A stretch of DNA of 64,000 bases from G963556115 sp963667375 (GCA_963667375.1 OY763323.1:1612001-1676000); one strand, 5' to 3'. Shown: positions 44,692 through 54,077, counted from the first letter of the stretch. Notes: a model not told the origin generated them from the sequence alone. A program made the numbers and translations.

Positions 44692-45486
44692 ATGGTTATG
44701 GTAAAGCTTAATGATATTGAGATGTACTATGAGGAGAAAGGGGAAGGGTATCCGCTCTTTCTTATTGCTGGTCTGATGAGTGATTCTCAGAGCTGGCTGC
44801 CGGCATGTAATTCGCTGGCCGAGTACTACCGGGTTATAATGCCGGATAATCGTGGTGCAGGTAGAACTGTGCCGGCTACTGCTGATAACAGTATCGAATT
44901 AATGGCTAATGATATACTGGCTCTTGCGGAGCATCTGGGTCTGGAAAAATTCGCGGTTCTAGGGCATTCTATGGGCGGATTTATTGCTCAGACGCTGGCT
45001 CTAATTGTTCCGCATAGAGTAGAGCTGTTGATTCTGGAAGCGACCGGTACGGTGAATTCTGCAACTAATAACCGCTTATTTCAGTCTTGGCTGCAGCAAC
45101 GCCGGGATAATTGTGACCTTTATGAGTGGTTTACTGGTATCTTTAAGTGGATTTTTTCACCCGCAGTTACTGAGAACGGGGTGATTCTGAAATCTTTTCT
45201 TGATTACTCGGTTGCTTATCCGTTTCCTCAAGGGGTAGATGCATTGTCTAAGCAGTTGGCGGCGATTCAAAATTTTGACATGCGTAAAACTGCAGCTGAT
45301 ATAAAGCAGCAGGTACTGATTATCGGTGGAGAGCTGGACCGGTTGTTTCCGGTAGCGGGTTTGGTCTCGGATTTTTCTGATATAGACAGACATGAGATCT
45401 GTGTTATTTCAGGCGCGGCTCATGCTGTGCATGTGGAGAGGGTTGAAGAGTTTGTGCAGGCTGTGTGTTCATTTCTTGATCGCTGA
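44692..45486 (+). CDS. Alpha/beta hydrolase
   Basis: A 264-residue alpha/beta-hydrolase. Nucleophile elbow GHSMGG (Ser93), oxyanion segment LIAGLMSDSQSW near residue 26, acid Asp near GGELDRLFP (about 207) and histidine in GAAHAVHVE (about 242). Resembles the 3-oxoadipate enol-lactonase/lipolytic subgroup, but the substrate is unknown. ATG with GGGGGT eight bases upstream; a second ATG lies six bases on. Followed by a terminator. Confidence 0.88.
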   Translation: MVMVKLNDIEMYYEEKGEGYPLFLIAGLMSDSQSWLPACNSLAEYYRVIMPDNRGAGRTVPATADNSIELMANDILALAEHLGLEKFAVLGHSMGGFIAQTLALIVPHRVELLILEATGTVNSATNNRLFQSWLQQRRDNCDLYEWFTGIFKWIFSPAVTENGVILKSFLDYSVAYPFPQGVDALSKQLAAIQNFDMRKTAADIKQQVLIIGGELDRLFPVAGLVSDFSDIDRHEICVISGAAHAVHVERVEEFVQAVCSFLDR

Positions 45487-45525
45487 TAAACGGGTAGTAT
45501 TATGATTTTGTGTTGCAGATTATTT

Positions 45526-45566
45526 TGTGGAACGGCTTAGTATTTATGTCCGTTCCACATTTTTTT
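45526..45566 (+). terminator. Rho-independent terminator after the alpha/beta hydrolase
   Basis: Perfect 10-bp stem TGTGGAACGG/CCGTTCCACA, 14-base loop, then seven T. Confidence 0.9.
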
Positions 45567-45608
45567 GAGATGGGTAATGTCATTTTTGTGGCGGTTTCGG
45601 TTAAAAAT

Positions 45609-47816
45609 TTACCGGGTATTAAAATGGGTTAGAAGTTCTTCCAGATCCTTGGCCTGTGTTGCCAGTTCTACAGCGGTGGCAGAGGTCTCTTCGGCTGCTG
45701 CGGTATTACTCAGAACCACCTCCCGAAGTGACTGCACCTCATTATTCACGGTTTCAATCTTCAAGCTCTGGTCGATTGACTCTGTTGCCAGAGTTTTTAT
45801 GAGATTTATGACCTGATTGATACTGGTGTTTATTTTTTCAAGGTCCTCCTGGGTGTGTGATGCAATTCTTACTCCAAGTTCCACTTTGTTTTTTGACTCC
45901 AGTACCAGGGAACTGGTCTCGGCAGCAGATTTTGCTGAGCGTGCCGCCAGATTGCGTACTTCATCAGCAACAACTGCGAATCCTTTGCCGTGTTTTCCTG
46001 CTCTTGCTGATTCAACAGCCGCATTGAGGGCCAGAAGATTGGTCTGAAAAGCAAGGTCATCGATAGTTTTTATTATTTTGGTTATAGCATCTGACGATTC
46101 CTGTATATCATTCATTGCCACCATCATCTCCTGCATGCCGCTGTTGCCAAGCTTTGCCGCCTCAACGGCTTCAGAGGTGAATGATTCAGTTTTGGCCGCA
46201 ATCTCTGCGGCACTGCGGGCATGTTCGTCCATATCCTCAAGCTGGTCACAGACAGTGTCGAGGTTGGCTATAGAGTTTTGGGTATTATTTGAAAGGCTTG
46301 AGGAGGCGGAATTAATTTCAGCAGCGGCATTACTGGTATGCTGGGCTGCTGATTTGGTCTGTCCCAGTACCTCATTCAGACTATCAAGCATTCGTGCCAG
46401 AGAGTTACCCAGTATATCCTTCTCAGAGGCAATATGTATGCTCTGATTGAGATCACCCTCGGCAATGCGTCTGGTTGCCTGGGCATTGCGTTCGAAATGA
46501 TCAAGCATACTGTCAAATGCCGCTGAAAGTTGGCCGGTCTCATCCGCAGAATTATGGTTCATTCTCAGCGTGAGCTCACCTTGTGATATCGCCTTGGCAA
46601 TAGTTACCGCGAGAGTAATCGGCTTTATAATTCCTCTTACTACAAATACCGCGATAACAGTGCTTAAAATAAGCACAGCCAGACCTGTAAGAATTACCAC
46701 CCAGGTAAGTTTCTCCAGTGAGTCGCTGACGACTCCGGTTATATCACTGAAATCATGTCTGTCGGAAACAATAGTGATCAGCCAGTCAAAGGGCTCGAAG
46801 TAGATTGCAGAAGCGATGATTTCCCTGTTGGCAGCGCTTTGAGGATCATAAATAATTCCTGAAACTGATATGCTCTTACCGTCTCCAGCAGCAACTGCCG
46901 CTTCCAGAAGCTCGCTGATAATTTTTCCATTATTAGAATTATCTGAAGCTAAGAGATTTATCCCAAGTTTATTCTGGTCTTTATGATAGATAATTTTGCC
47001 GCTGAATTCCTTGCTTTTGTGGCCATTTATGACGAAGGCATAGCCATTGTTCGGGAGTGAAAAATTACGGATGGCATTTTCAAATTCAGTAGCTGTATCC
47101 TGCCTGATTCCGACATAAAGTACACCTATAATACTACCGTCTGTATTCTTGAGTGGTTTGTAGATTGTTATATACCAGGCGTTTACAACATAAGCCCGGG
47201 CAGAGTAGGTCTCTCCTGACATGACTTTGGAGATCACGGCGTTTGGGGTGCCATCAGAATTTTTGGCGGGTATATAGGTTCCTATTGCGCGTGTTCCGTC
47301 CAGTTTCCTGATATTCGTGCAGACTCTGAGCATGTCACCAGCGTCATTCATACGTTGAAAAACAGTACAGGTTACACCGAATTTATTGCTAATATCATCA
47401 ACTAGAAAAGAGGGTTTTTCAAAGCTGGTGTTCTGACCAAGCCAGGTGCTGCCAATGAGCATCTCAGGGAGTTTTATCGTGCTTTCTGCTTTGGTAAACT
47501 GGTTGACAGCCTGCCATGATAGCTCTTTTTCCCCTTCTCTGAAACCGCCATTGAGAGTTGCAAAATCTACGGCATAGTTCAAGCTGCCACGTAGAATTTT
47601 TTGGAGCAGCCCCTGCTGCAGAGTACACATTGTATAGAAATCGGAGGCAACGTTGGATAACTGACTTTCAGTAATTTTATCAGTTTTCTGGCTAAGGCTG
47701 CTTATAACGTTGTGTTTGGTTCTGGTTTCGGTAAGAAAGATGGAGGTGCAGATAATGGCGATGGCACAGGCCATGCTTCCTATGGTTATGGTATAAATTT
47801 TGCCGCCAATTTTCAT
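45609..47816 (-). CDS. Methyl-accepting chemotaxis protein with Cache sensor domain
   Basis: A 735-residue receptor. Membrane helix at 7-28, a large periplasmic double-Cache-type sensor (about 35-370; the Cache_3/Cache_2 look is seen in VCTNIRKLDGTRAIGTYIP and VLYVGIRQ), a second membrane helix (about 375-395), two HAMP-like stretches (RGIIKPITLAVTIAK and RRIAEGDLNQSI), and the signalling domain with AFQTNLLALNAAVESARAG and FAVVADEVRNLAARSA. No CheR-binding pentapeptide. Ligand unknown; Cache domains bind amino acids, carboxylates or similar. ATG with AAAGG at a slightly long spacing. Confidence 0.93.
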   Translation of the reverse strand: MKIGGKIYTITIGSMACAIAIICTSIFLTETRTKHNVISSLSQKTDKITESQLSNVASDFYTMCTLQQGLLQKILRGSLNYAVDFATLNGGFREGEKELSWQAVNQFTKAESTIKLPEMLIGSTWLGQNTSFEKPSFLVDDISNKFGVTCTVFQRMNDAGDMLRVCTNIRKLDGTRAIGTYIPAKNSDGTPNAVISKVMSGETYSARAYVVNAWYITIYKPLKNTDGSIIGVLYVGIRQDTATEFENAIRNFSLPNNGYAFVINGHKSKEFSGKIIYHKDQNKLGINLLASDNSNNGKIISELLEAAVAAGDGKSISVSGIIYDPQSAANREIIASAIYFEPFDWLITIVSDRHDFSDITGVVSDSLEKLTWVVILTGLAVLILSTVIAVFVVRGIIKPITLAVTIAKAISQGELTLRMNHNSADETGQLSAAFDSMLDHFERNAQATRRIAEGDLNQSIHIASEKDILGNSLARMLDSLNEVLGQTKSAAQHTSNAAAEINSASSSLSNNTQNSIANLDTVCDQLEDMDEHARSAAEIAAKTESFTSEAVEAAKLGNSGMQEMMVAMNDIQESSDAITKIIKTIDDLAFQTNLLALNAAVESARAGKHGKGFAVVADEVRNLAARSAKSAAETSSLVLESKNKVELGVRIASHTQEDLEKINTSINQVINLIKTLATESIDQSLKIETVNNEVQSLREVVLSNTAAAEETSATAVELATQAKDLEELLTHFNTR

Positions 47817-48290
47817 TATGGTATGCCTTTCACTCTGGTTATGCTGAAATTATGCATTGAAAGTTAGCTAACAATACGGAGTTGAAGACACTAAATGAGA
47901 GATTAGAATAATATTTGTTAATTATTAGTGTACTGTTAGTAAAATTTTAAGCATTATTTCATTATACTATGGCGTGAAAATAGTGCAAATTTATTTTTGA
48001 TACTTTTGGTGTATTAAGTTGGTTAAAAAAGTTAATGGTTTTGTGCTTATGTCTAATTTCAATTACTGAAACTATGTATCATAAGATAAATTAATATCGA
48101 TATGATTATGTTTTGCAATTTAATAGCTGTAAATAATGACTATTATTAGAGAATAATTTCAGTAAAAGTGAATTTAAAGTTATGGGAATTTGATGATTCG
48201 CGGGAGAGCTGAACAGATCATTGGTTATCTCTGTATTGAAAATATTTTAAAAAAGTTTATAGATAAAAAAATATCGTTTGTGGTGTGTAA
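47817..48290. other. AT-rich intergenic region
   Basis: About 474 bp with no ORF of interest. It follows modC on the minus strand (I see no clear terminator) and contains the promoter of the chemoreceptor gene; no convincing box found. Confidence 0.35.
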
Positions 48291-49481
48291 TTAAATCGTA
48301 ATTTTGTCTAATTTCGCAGGTGCAGCATTATGCGCTACATGTGCTTTTTGTGGTATTATTTCAGGGATGTAATTAGGTTTGCGGCTTGGAGTGTAATTTA
48401 CAGACCAGGCTTTGAATAGCACCCATATCTTTTCACCGACGTTGTAAATAAAATCGGAATTTGATTTTTTGGTAACTTCGGTCAGCAGGGTGAAACCGCT
48501 GGCTTTGACTTCGACTAGAGTTCTGTCAGCCAGATCGAGTGTTCTGGTGATTACGGCACGTAACTGATTCTGTGCGCTGATGTATTCAACCGGAGCTGCT
48601 GACAGGATTATATCTTTGGGGGCTATCTGTCCTCTGACAAACTCACCGGCGGTTATGGTCTCGATATACGGACCGAGAATTTCAGCTGGAGCGGAAGCAG
48701 TTGGCTCTGTGGGGATAACCGCGATTCTGGCTGTACCGTTGGTCTTGTTACGTGCAAGGATCTTGCCGTTGAAGCTTGAGGTTGCACCGGAGTTCATGAG
48801 TCGGCGGGTACATTCGGTGTCAAACAGGAGATTGCTGCATTGTCCCTGATTAAGGAGTCTGCCATCTTCAATTATAAGCAGATGGTCTGTAAGATGCAGC
48901 AGTTCCGGCAGATCATGGCTTATCATGAGTAGTGGAATTGAATATTCACTGTGTATTCTGCTGATAAATGGCATTAATTCAAGGCGCATGCTGACGTCAA
49001 TCGCTGAAAACGGCTCATCAAGAAGGAGCAGCTCGGGAGCAGACAACAGCGCTCTGCCGATGGCTACGCGCTGCCGTTCCCCACCGGACAGATTTGACGG
49101 ACGGCGATTCAGAAGATGTTTGATCTCCAAAGTCTTGACGACATGATTAAAATCGAGCTGATAATTTGTTGAGCGCTTGCTGCCGAAGAGCAGATTTTTC
49201 TTAACATTCATGTGTGGAAAGAGTCTGCCGTCCTGAAAGACCAGACCGATACCCCGTTTGTTAGGTTCAATAAAAAGTTTTCTCTCGGTATCGGCGAATA
49301 CTCTGTCATTGAGGATAATTCGACCGGAGTCAGGTTGCTTGAGTCCAGATATGAGATGCAGCAATGTGGATTTGCCGGCGCCGGAAGCACCGAAAATGCC
49401 TACTGTATCATTGGTGATAGTGGTATCTATGGCAAATTTAAAATCACCTTGCTGAAGTTCTGATCGAATTTCAAGTCGCAT
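48291..49481 (-). CDS. modC: Molybdate ABC transporter ATP-binding protein
   Basis: A 396-residue ModC-like ATPase. Walker A FGASGAGKSTLL near residue 32, signature LSGGERQRVAIGRAL near 130, Walker B LLLLDEPFSAID; the C-terminal 170 residues hold a TOBE/MOP-type molybdate-binding domain (ARNKTNGTARIAVIP). It drives uptake with ModA and ModB. Molybdenum is needed for the nitrogenase cofactor, and the mod operon ends 2 kb from nifH. Start ATG 49481. About 40 residues longer than E. coli ModC. Confidence 0.88.
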   Translation of the reverse strand: MRLEIRSELQQGDFKFAIDTTITNDTVGIFGASGAGKSTLLHLISGLKQPDSGRIILNDRVFADTERKLFIEPNKRGIGLVFQDGRLFPHMNVKKNLLFGSKRSTNYQLDFNHVVKTLEIKHLLNRRPSNLSGGERQRVAIGRALLSAPELLLLDEPFSAIDVSMRLELMPFISRIHSEYSIPLLMISHDLPELLHLTDHLLIIEDGRLLNQGQCSNLLFDTECTRRLMNSGATSSFNGKILARNKTNGTARIAVIPTEPTASAPAEILGPYIETITAGEFVRGQIAPKDIILSAAPVEYISAQNQLRAVITRTLDLADRTLVEVKASGFTLLTEVTKKSNSDFIYNVGEKIWVLFKAWSVNYTPSRKPNYIPEIIPQKAHVAHNAAPAKLDKITI

Positions 49482-49553
49482 TCCGAATTCCTGTATTTTT
49501 AATCTTATTTCTGTAATGTGGAAGTATGTTTTATAACTCAGTGCTCTTATAGG

Positions 49554-50252
49554 TCAGGTACGCAAGCGGCGGCAACGGATAGCCAGATACTCAGAAACAA
49601 TAAATGCGCCCAGTGATAAAATAACCGATAACCCGGCTAAGCGCATAGCAGCTCCTTCGCCGCCGGGAATATTCATAAAGCTGTAAATTGCCAGAGGCAG
49701 GGTTCGGGTCTCTCCCTCAATATTTCCTGCCAGAGTCATGGTCGCACCGAATTCACCTAGACTTCTGGCAAAGGATAGAATAAAGCCGGAGAGTATTCCA
49801 GGCAGTGCCAGCGGCAGAGTGATTACCATAAAAGTTCTGAGCTTACTGGCGCCAAGTGTGCGTGCTGCGTCTTCAATACCTTTATCTGCGAGTTCAAATG
49901 AAAGGCGTATAGACCGTACGAATAGCGGCAGCGAGACAACAACCGAGGCAATAATTGCGGCATAGAAGTTAAAAGCAAGCCGGATGTGGAACCACTGAAA
50001 GAGATATTTCCCAATAATGCCTCTGACACCCAGAGTCAGCAGCAGCAGGTATCCGACAGTAACCGGAGGCATAACCAGCGGCAGGTGAATTACCGCGTCC
50101 AGAAGTGACTTGCCGTAGAAATCTTTTCGTGCCAGAATCCAGCCGATAGCAAGTGATATCGGAAAAGAGCAGATGGCGCACATCAGCGCTACCTTGAGTG
50201 ATATTATTACCGCATCCAGTTCGCTTTCTGAAATTATATTTAGAATATTCAT
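49554..50252 (-). CDS. modB: Molybdate ABC transporter permease
   Basis: A 232-residue permease with five to six membrane helices and the ModB signatures: LPLVMPPVTVGYLLL near residue 47, FVRSIRLSFELADKGIEDAARTLGASKL (coupling helix) and SFARSLGEFGATMTLAGN near 165, which is diagnostic of ModB. Start uncertain: ATG 50252 or 50270; neither has an ideal ribosome-binding site. The gap to modC is 70 bp. Confidence 0.9.
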   Translation of the reverse strand: MNILNIISESELDAVIISLKVALMCAICSFPISLAIGWILARKDFYGKSLLDAVIHLPLVMPPVTVGYLLLLTLGVRGIIGKYLFQWFHIRLAFNFYAAIIASVVVSLPLFVRSIRLSFELADKGIEDAARTLGASKLRTFMVITLPLALPGILSGFILSFARSLGEFGATMTLAGNIEGETRTLPLAIYSFMNIPGGEGAAMRLAGLSVILSLGAFIVSEYLAIRCRRLRT

Positions 50253-50283
50253 AACACTGTTATACCTCATTTATTAGTGCTTG

Positions 50284-51075
50284 TCATTTTCTTTTTACCG
50301 GTACAAAGCCATATTCTGCAAATATTTTTCCTGCTTCGTCAGAAAAAAGGAAATCAATGAATCTACCTGCATCTGCATTAGCGCCCTCGACCTCAGCTAT
50401 AACATATACTATAGGTTTATGTGTTGAATCAGGGAATACGCCAGCGACCTCAACTTTGGGGGATTTTTTGGCATCTGAACCATAGACTATACCATAATCA
50501 GCCTCGCCCACTTCGACTACACGTAGTGCCGAGCGGACATCTTTAGAGAGAATCAGCTTGTCCTGCAGTCCCTGCCACCAACCGAGTGCGGTAAGTGATT
50601 GTTGAGCGTATTTCCCAGCCGGCACATGTTCCGGATTACCAATAGAAAGTCTGCCACTAAGTTTTTCAGGAAAGTTATAATCTTTGCTGAAAGCAAAATC
50701 TTTCAATGTTGCTCCGTCTTTTGGTATAATCATAACCAGAGTATTGGTGAGGATATTGGTGCGGGTGTCTGCTTTGAGCAGCCCTTTGCTTTTTGCGTAA
50801 TCAGCCCATTTTTTTGAAGCTGAAATAAAAACATCCGCAGGGTTGCCCTGCTCGATCTGTCTGGCCAGAACTCCTGAGGAGGCAAAGGAGCTTTTTATGG
50901 TGATGCCGGTTTTTTCTTTGAACAGTTTTGAAATGTCCATGATTGGTCCGGTTGTACTTGCTGCGGCACAGACGGTCAGTTCCGCATCACCAGCAAAACT
51001 TTCAATGCAACCGAAGACAATGAATAACAGAACAAGCAGCCAGGAAAATGAAATACGCATATTCTTGATGTTCAT
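50284..51075 (-). CDS. modA: Molybdate ABC transporter binding protein
   Basis: A 263-residue ModA. The ATG at 51075 has AAAGGAG six bases upstream; the ORF extends 27 bases further but without a ribosome-binding site. Signal peptide to about residue 30 (SFAGDAELTVCAAAS: mature start). Conserved residues for the oxyanion: ASTTGPIMD, SSGVLARQIEQGNPADVFISA (near 60-80), and SLTALGWW. ModA brings molybdate or tungstate to ModBC. First gene of modABC. Confidence 0.92.
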   Translation of the reverse strand: MNIKNMRISFSWLLVLLFIVFGCIESFAGDAELTVCAAASTTGPIMDISKLFKEKTGITIKSSFASSGVLARQIEQGNPADVFISASKKWADYAKSKGLLKADTRTNILTNTLVMIIPKDGATLKDFAFSKDYNFPEKLSGRLSIGNPEHVPAGKYAQQSLTALGWWQGLQDKLILSKDVRSALRVVEVGEADYGIVYGSDAKKSPKVEVAGVFPDSTHKPIVYVIAEVEGANADAGRFIDFLFSDEAGKIFAEYGFVPVKRK

Positions 51076-51784
51076 GTGTTTCTCCTTTCGTTGTACAGCC
51101 ATTATCAGCAGGAGAATGGCTATAACTTTTAATATACTTTTAAATTTATGGCAACCATTGTTCCAGTTTGGTAATACATTTAATAGTATAATTATATATT
51201 AGTTACTTCTTATTTAATAACTGCTGTTATGTCAGTGAGTAAGGCGAAATAAAATAAAGCTGAATTATTAATTATCTATCTGCAGCAGTATAACTGAAAT
51301 TAATATCTGGTTGAAATGGTTACAAAATTGTCGTCAATTGTTGTTGTAAATAACAAATTTGTTATAGGTATTTGTATTAATATGGTTCATCAGGAATAAC
51401 CGGAGGAAATTAATAATTATAGTGGAATCAATAGTGCCTTATAATATGTAATGAGAGTGATTGTATATTGAATGCAGCGTATTTTTGCAGGTAACTGGAA
51501 TAATGTTTGTAGAATAATATTAGAGCGCGGGTTGCTAAGATTAAGTTGGTCATTTTTGTAAGATTACACTTTAGGAGCGTAGATAAAGCTTGAATGAACA
51601 ATTAAGTGAACATAATAGCAACACGCAGGTGTATCATGAACAGTGAACTATATACTGATGCTTTATACAAGCTTTTACTTTTAAGAGTATAATATTATAA
51701 AAGCTGTATTTTGAGTTTGGGTTAAAGTGCAGTCAGTTTCCGTTCTGTGTAATAAAATTTATTTGAGTAGGTTAGGAGTTAATT
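51076..51784. other. Intergenic region between modA and the HEPN-like gene
   Basis: About 700 bp, strongly AT-rich, with no ORF of interest. It must contain the modABC promoter (minus). A stem TACAAGCTTTTA/TATAAAAGCTGTA near 51667-51710 is possible. No ModE-like site or molybdenum-cofactor riboswitch was recognised. Confidence 0.35.
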
Positions 51785-52213
51785 ATGTATATTGAAGAAG
51801 ACTGCAGTGCTGCTGAATTTTTGACAGAAGCAATAAAATATCATAAGACAGCTGTAAACGGCTGGAATAATCGCCAGTCGGTTTTTAATGCGGATATCTG
51901 TTATAATCTCCTGGGTATGTGTATTGAAAAATATTTTATGGCGTTTCTGGTATCTAATAAAGATTTAGCGGATAATCATACATTTACTGATCTTATCAAT
52001 TCGTATGAACGAATTCGTCCTTTTCCTGAGGAGTTAGGGCTGCGCTTGAAGAAATTGGAGTTATTGCAGAATCTGTGTCCCCTCGCGGAGGCCTTTTCGG
52101 CCCAAGGCTTAAAAGATGAGGATATCGAAGAAATGATTCTGGTGACTGATTTAGTGCGAGCGGAGCTGGGGTATGCAGCAGCTGCTGAATGTAATGGTGA
52201 TGAATGTAGATAA
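51785..52213 (+). CDS. Small helical protein, HEPN-like
   Basis: A 142-residue all-helical protein. The segment NLLGMCIEKYFMAFL (near 40) followed by a NHTFTDLIN stretch (near 62) resembles HEPN-domain proteins, in which a helix pair ends in a loop before a His; the RNase-type R-x4-6-H motif is not evident, so catalysis is not expected. The C-terminus is acidic and ends with NGDECR. It lies between modABC and the nif operon, with its own terminator, but shows no known nif signature. Function unknown. Starts at ATG with TTAGGAG upstream. Confidence 0.6.
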   Translation: MYIEEDCSAAEFLTEAIKYHKTAVNGWNNRQSVFNADICYNLLGMCIEKYFMAFLVSNKDLADNHTFTDLINSYERIRPFPEELGLRLKKLELLQNLCPLAEAFSAQGLKDEDIEEMILVTDLVRAELGYAAAAECNGDECR

Positions 52214-52260
52214 CGTCTCAGAATATTATTCATCAAAGTAAATAAAGAATAAACGAGAAT

Positions 52261-52300
52261 AGAACCTGTACCGGTAATGTGGTGCAGGTTCTGTTTTTTA
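52261..52300 (+). terminator. Rho-independent terminator upstream of the nif promoter region
   Basis: 12-bp stem AGAACCTGTACC with GGTGCAGGTTCT (one G-U) followed by GTTTTTTATT. Confidence 0.9.
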
Positions 52301-52516
52301 TTAGGTGATAAAATTTGTAAGCTCACATTATTTCACTGTATTGTGTTTGAAGTAAGCCTGTTACTGTGTAGGTTTACTTCAGACTATTTATTACAGTTGG
52401 AATAGTGTGAGCATTAAAATGGCATTATGGCTTAATACTTATTAATTTATTGTTAATAGTAAATGTAAAATATAATTTAATATTTTGATACGGTATTTTT
52501 ATCATAATACATAAAT

Positions 52517-52796
52517 TGTAAGCTGACAAAAATTTCCTTAAGCTGACAAAAATGTCTTTGTGTTTTGTAATATGTTGTAAATAAATGGGTTGTGTGTTGT
52601 CGTAGATGTTGTGGTGTGGATTATCGTGCATTATACGCCTGTTTTTGTAAAACCGGCTAACTGTAAAGTTACAATTTTGGAAGTTGAATATGCGGGTAGG
52701 GCTTGAGATGTTATTTTTGCTGAAAAAAAAATAACGAAAAAGTTTGTGAGGTCAAAAATGTAAGTTGACAATAATTTCCGTCAGTTAACAAAATTG
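52517..52796 (+). repeat. Duplicated 38-bp module made of 20-bp-spaced direct repeats, upstream of nifH
   Basis: The module at 52517-52554 recurs at 52759-52796 with 31 of 38 bases identical by my count. Each module contains two copies of AG(C/T)T(G/A)ACAAA, at 52521/52541 and 52763/52783, that is exactly 20 bp apart in both. Each begins with TGT-N6-ACA (TGTAAGCTGACA, TGTAAGTTGACA); two further TGT-N6-ACA 12-mers occur at 52662-52673 and 52904-52915. The 20-bp spacing places the repeats on the same helix face, as for cooperative binding of a regulator. Which protein binds is unknown. Confidence 0.7.
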
Positions 52797-52919
52797 TTAT
52801 TTGTTTTTGTAAGTATCTATTTTTTAACATATTAAGGGTGTTGTTTTAATAACGTCTATTGCGGTAAATAGGAAGGTGGGTGGTAATAAACGTCACATGA
52901 CGGTGTGTGGTTACAAATT

Positions 52920-52935
52920 TGTTCGGGTTGAAACA
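52920..52935 (+). promoter_or_regulatory. TGT-N10-ACA site, candidate NifA upstream activator sequence
   Basis: TGT at 52920-52922, ten bases, ACA at 52933-52935, about 80 bp upstream of the -24 box. This is the consensus pattern for NifA binding. No nifA gene is present in this window. Confidence 0.55.
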
Positions 52936-53013
52936 ATAATTTTTGTGTATCAGTTCGCTGTAAAAATGGGTGTCCGGGTAAATCTTTTATAAAAAAAAAT
53001 CAAAAATAAAAAA

Positions 53014-53031
53014 CTGGCACGCCAATGGCTA
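53014..53031 (+). promoter_or_regulatory. Sigma-54-type promoter of the nif operon
   Basis: TGGCACG at 53015-53021 and TGGC at 53026-53029. The GG and GC doublets are 12 bp apart as required; one mismatch (TGGC for TTGC) from consensus. The predicted start is near 53041, giving a leader of about 190 bases before nifH. Confidence 0.8.
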
Positions 53032-53203
53032 GTAATCTAACTGTAACAACAAAAGAACAAAAATAAAATAAACAACAGGATAACAAACAACTTGATGAAG
53101 CACAATTTAGTATTTGGTTTTTGGGAATGTTGGTGAGGTAGTAGATTGAGTTTAAGAGAATCAGGGTTTGGAGCTTTTTAGCGTATATCTCACCAGAGAG
53201 AAA

Positions 53204-53216
53204 GTGGTAATACCAC
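53204..53216 (+). other. Hairpin next to the nifH ribosome-binding site
   Basis: GTGGTA (53204-53209) pairs with TACCAC (53211-53216), only a one-base gap between, so the pairing is better as two adjacent complementary strands in a dimer or a strained loop; it ends five bases before CAGGAG. Possible translational control or a protein site. Confidence 0.35.
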
Positions 53217-53232
53217 AACAGGAGAATTAGAA

Positions 53233-54057
53233 ATGAGAAAAGTTGCTATTTATGGTAAGGGTGGTATCGGTAAGTCAACAACTACTCAGAATACTGTTGC
53301 CGCTCTAGCGGAAATGGGTAAGAAGGTGATGGTTGTTGGGTGTGACCCAAAAGCTGATTCAACTCGACTACTGCTAGGTGGTCTGGCGCAGAAAACTGTG
53401 CTTGATACTCTGAGAGAAGAAGGTGAAGATGTAGATCTTGAGGATATCCGTAAGCCTGGTTTTGGTGGAACATGGAACGTTGAATCAGGTGGTCCAGAAC
53501 CTGGAGTAGGATGTGCCGGACGTGGTATTATCACTTCAATCAATATGCTCGAACAGCTTGGCGCGTATGATGAGAGTGAATGTCTTGACTATGCTTTCTA
53601 TGATGTACTGGGTGACGTTGTATGCGGTGGTTTTGCAATGCCTATCCGTGATGGTAAAGCTCAGGAAATCTACATTGTCTGCTCAGGTGAAATGATGGCG
53701 ATGTATGCTGCAAACAATATCTGTAAAGGTATTATGAAGTTCGCTGAATCCGGTGGTGTAAGACTTGGCGGTTTGATCTGTAACAGCCGTAAGGTTGATA
53801 ATGAAAAAGAAATGATCGAGCAGCTCGCTAAGCAGATCGGTACACAGATGATTCATTTTGTTCCAAGAGATAATGATGTACAGCGTGCAGAGATTAACCG
53901 TAAGACTGTTATTGACTGGAATGCTGAAGCACCACAGGCTGATGAATACCGAGCACTTGCAAAGAATATTGATGGTAATGATATGTTTGTAGTTCCAAAG
54001 CCTCTCAAGATTGATGAACTTGAAAAACTTCTTATGGACTTTGGTCTGTTTGAGTAG
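53233..54057 (+). CDS. nifH: Nitrogenase Fe protein
   Basis: A 274-residue NifH that reduces the MoFe protein with ATP. P-loop GKGGIGKSTTTQ (residues 8-19); Cys94 (GVGCAGRGI) and Cys131 (VVCGGFAMP) hold the 4Fe-4S cluster between subunits; Arg97 is the ADP-ribosylation-type arginine; CDPKADSTRLLLGG is the switch region. The CAGGAG ribosome-binding site lies nine bases upstream. First gene of the operon, downstream of a sigma-54-type promoter. No draT/draG is in the window; control of the enzyme would go through the NifI proteins. Confidence 0.98.
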   Translation: MRKVAIYGKGGIGKSTTTQNTVAALAEMGKKVMVVGCDPKADSTRLLLGGLAQKTVLDTLREEGEDVDLEDIRKPGFGGTWNVESGGPEPGVGCAGRGIITSINMLEQLGAYDESECLDYAFYDVLGDVVCGGFAMPIRDGKAQEIYIVCSGEMMAMYAANNICKGIMKFAESGGVRLGGLICNSRKVDNEKEMIEQLAKQIGTQMIHFVPRDNDVQRAEINRKTVIDWNAEAPQADEYRALAKNIDGNDMFVVPKPLKIDELEKLLMDFGLFE

Positions 54058-54077
54058 TAAAAGATTAATGAGCCCTT

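Noticed and set aside
51785..52213. Toxin-antitoxin pair around the HEPN-like protein
   Set aside because: No partner nucleotidyltransferase (MNT) or second small gene beside it, and no R-x-H catalytic motif seen.
52301..53010. CRISPR array upstream of nifH, suggested by the repeats
   Set aside because: Only two modules and no regular spacers or cas genes; the repeats are short direct repeats in a promoter region.
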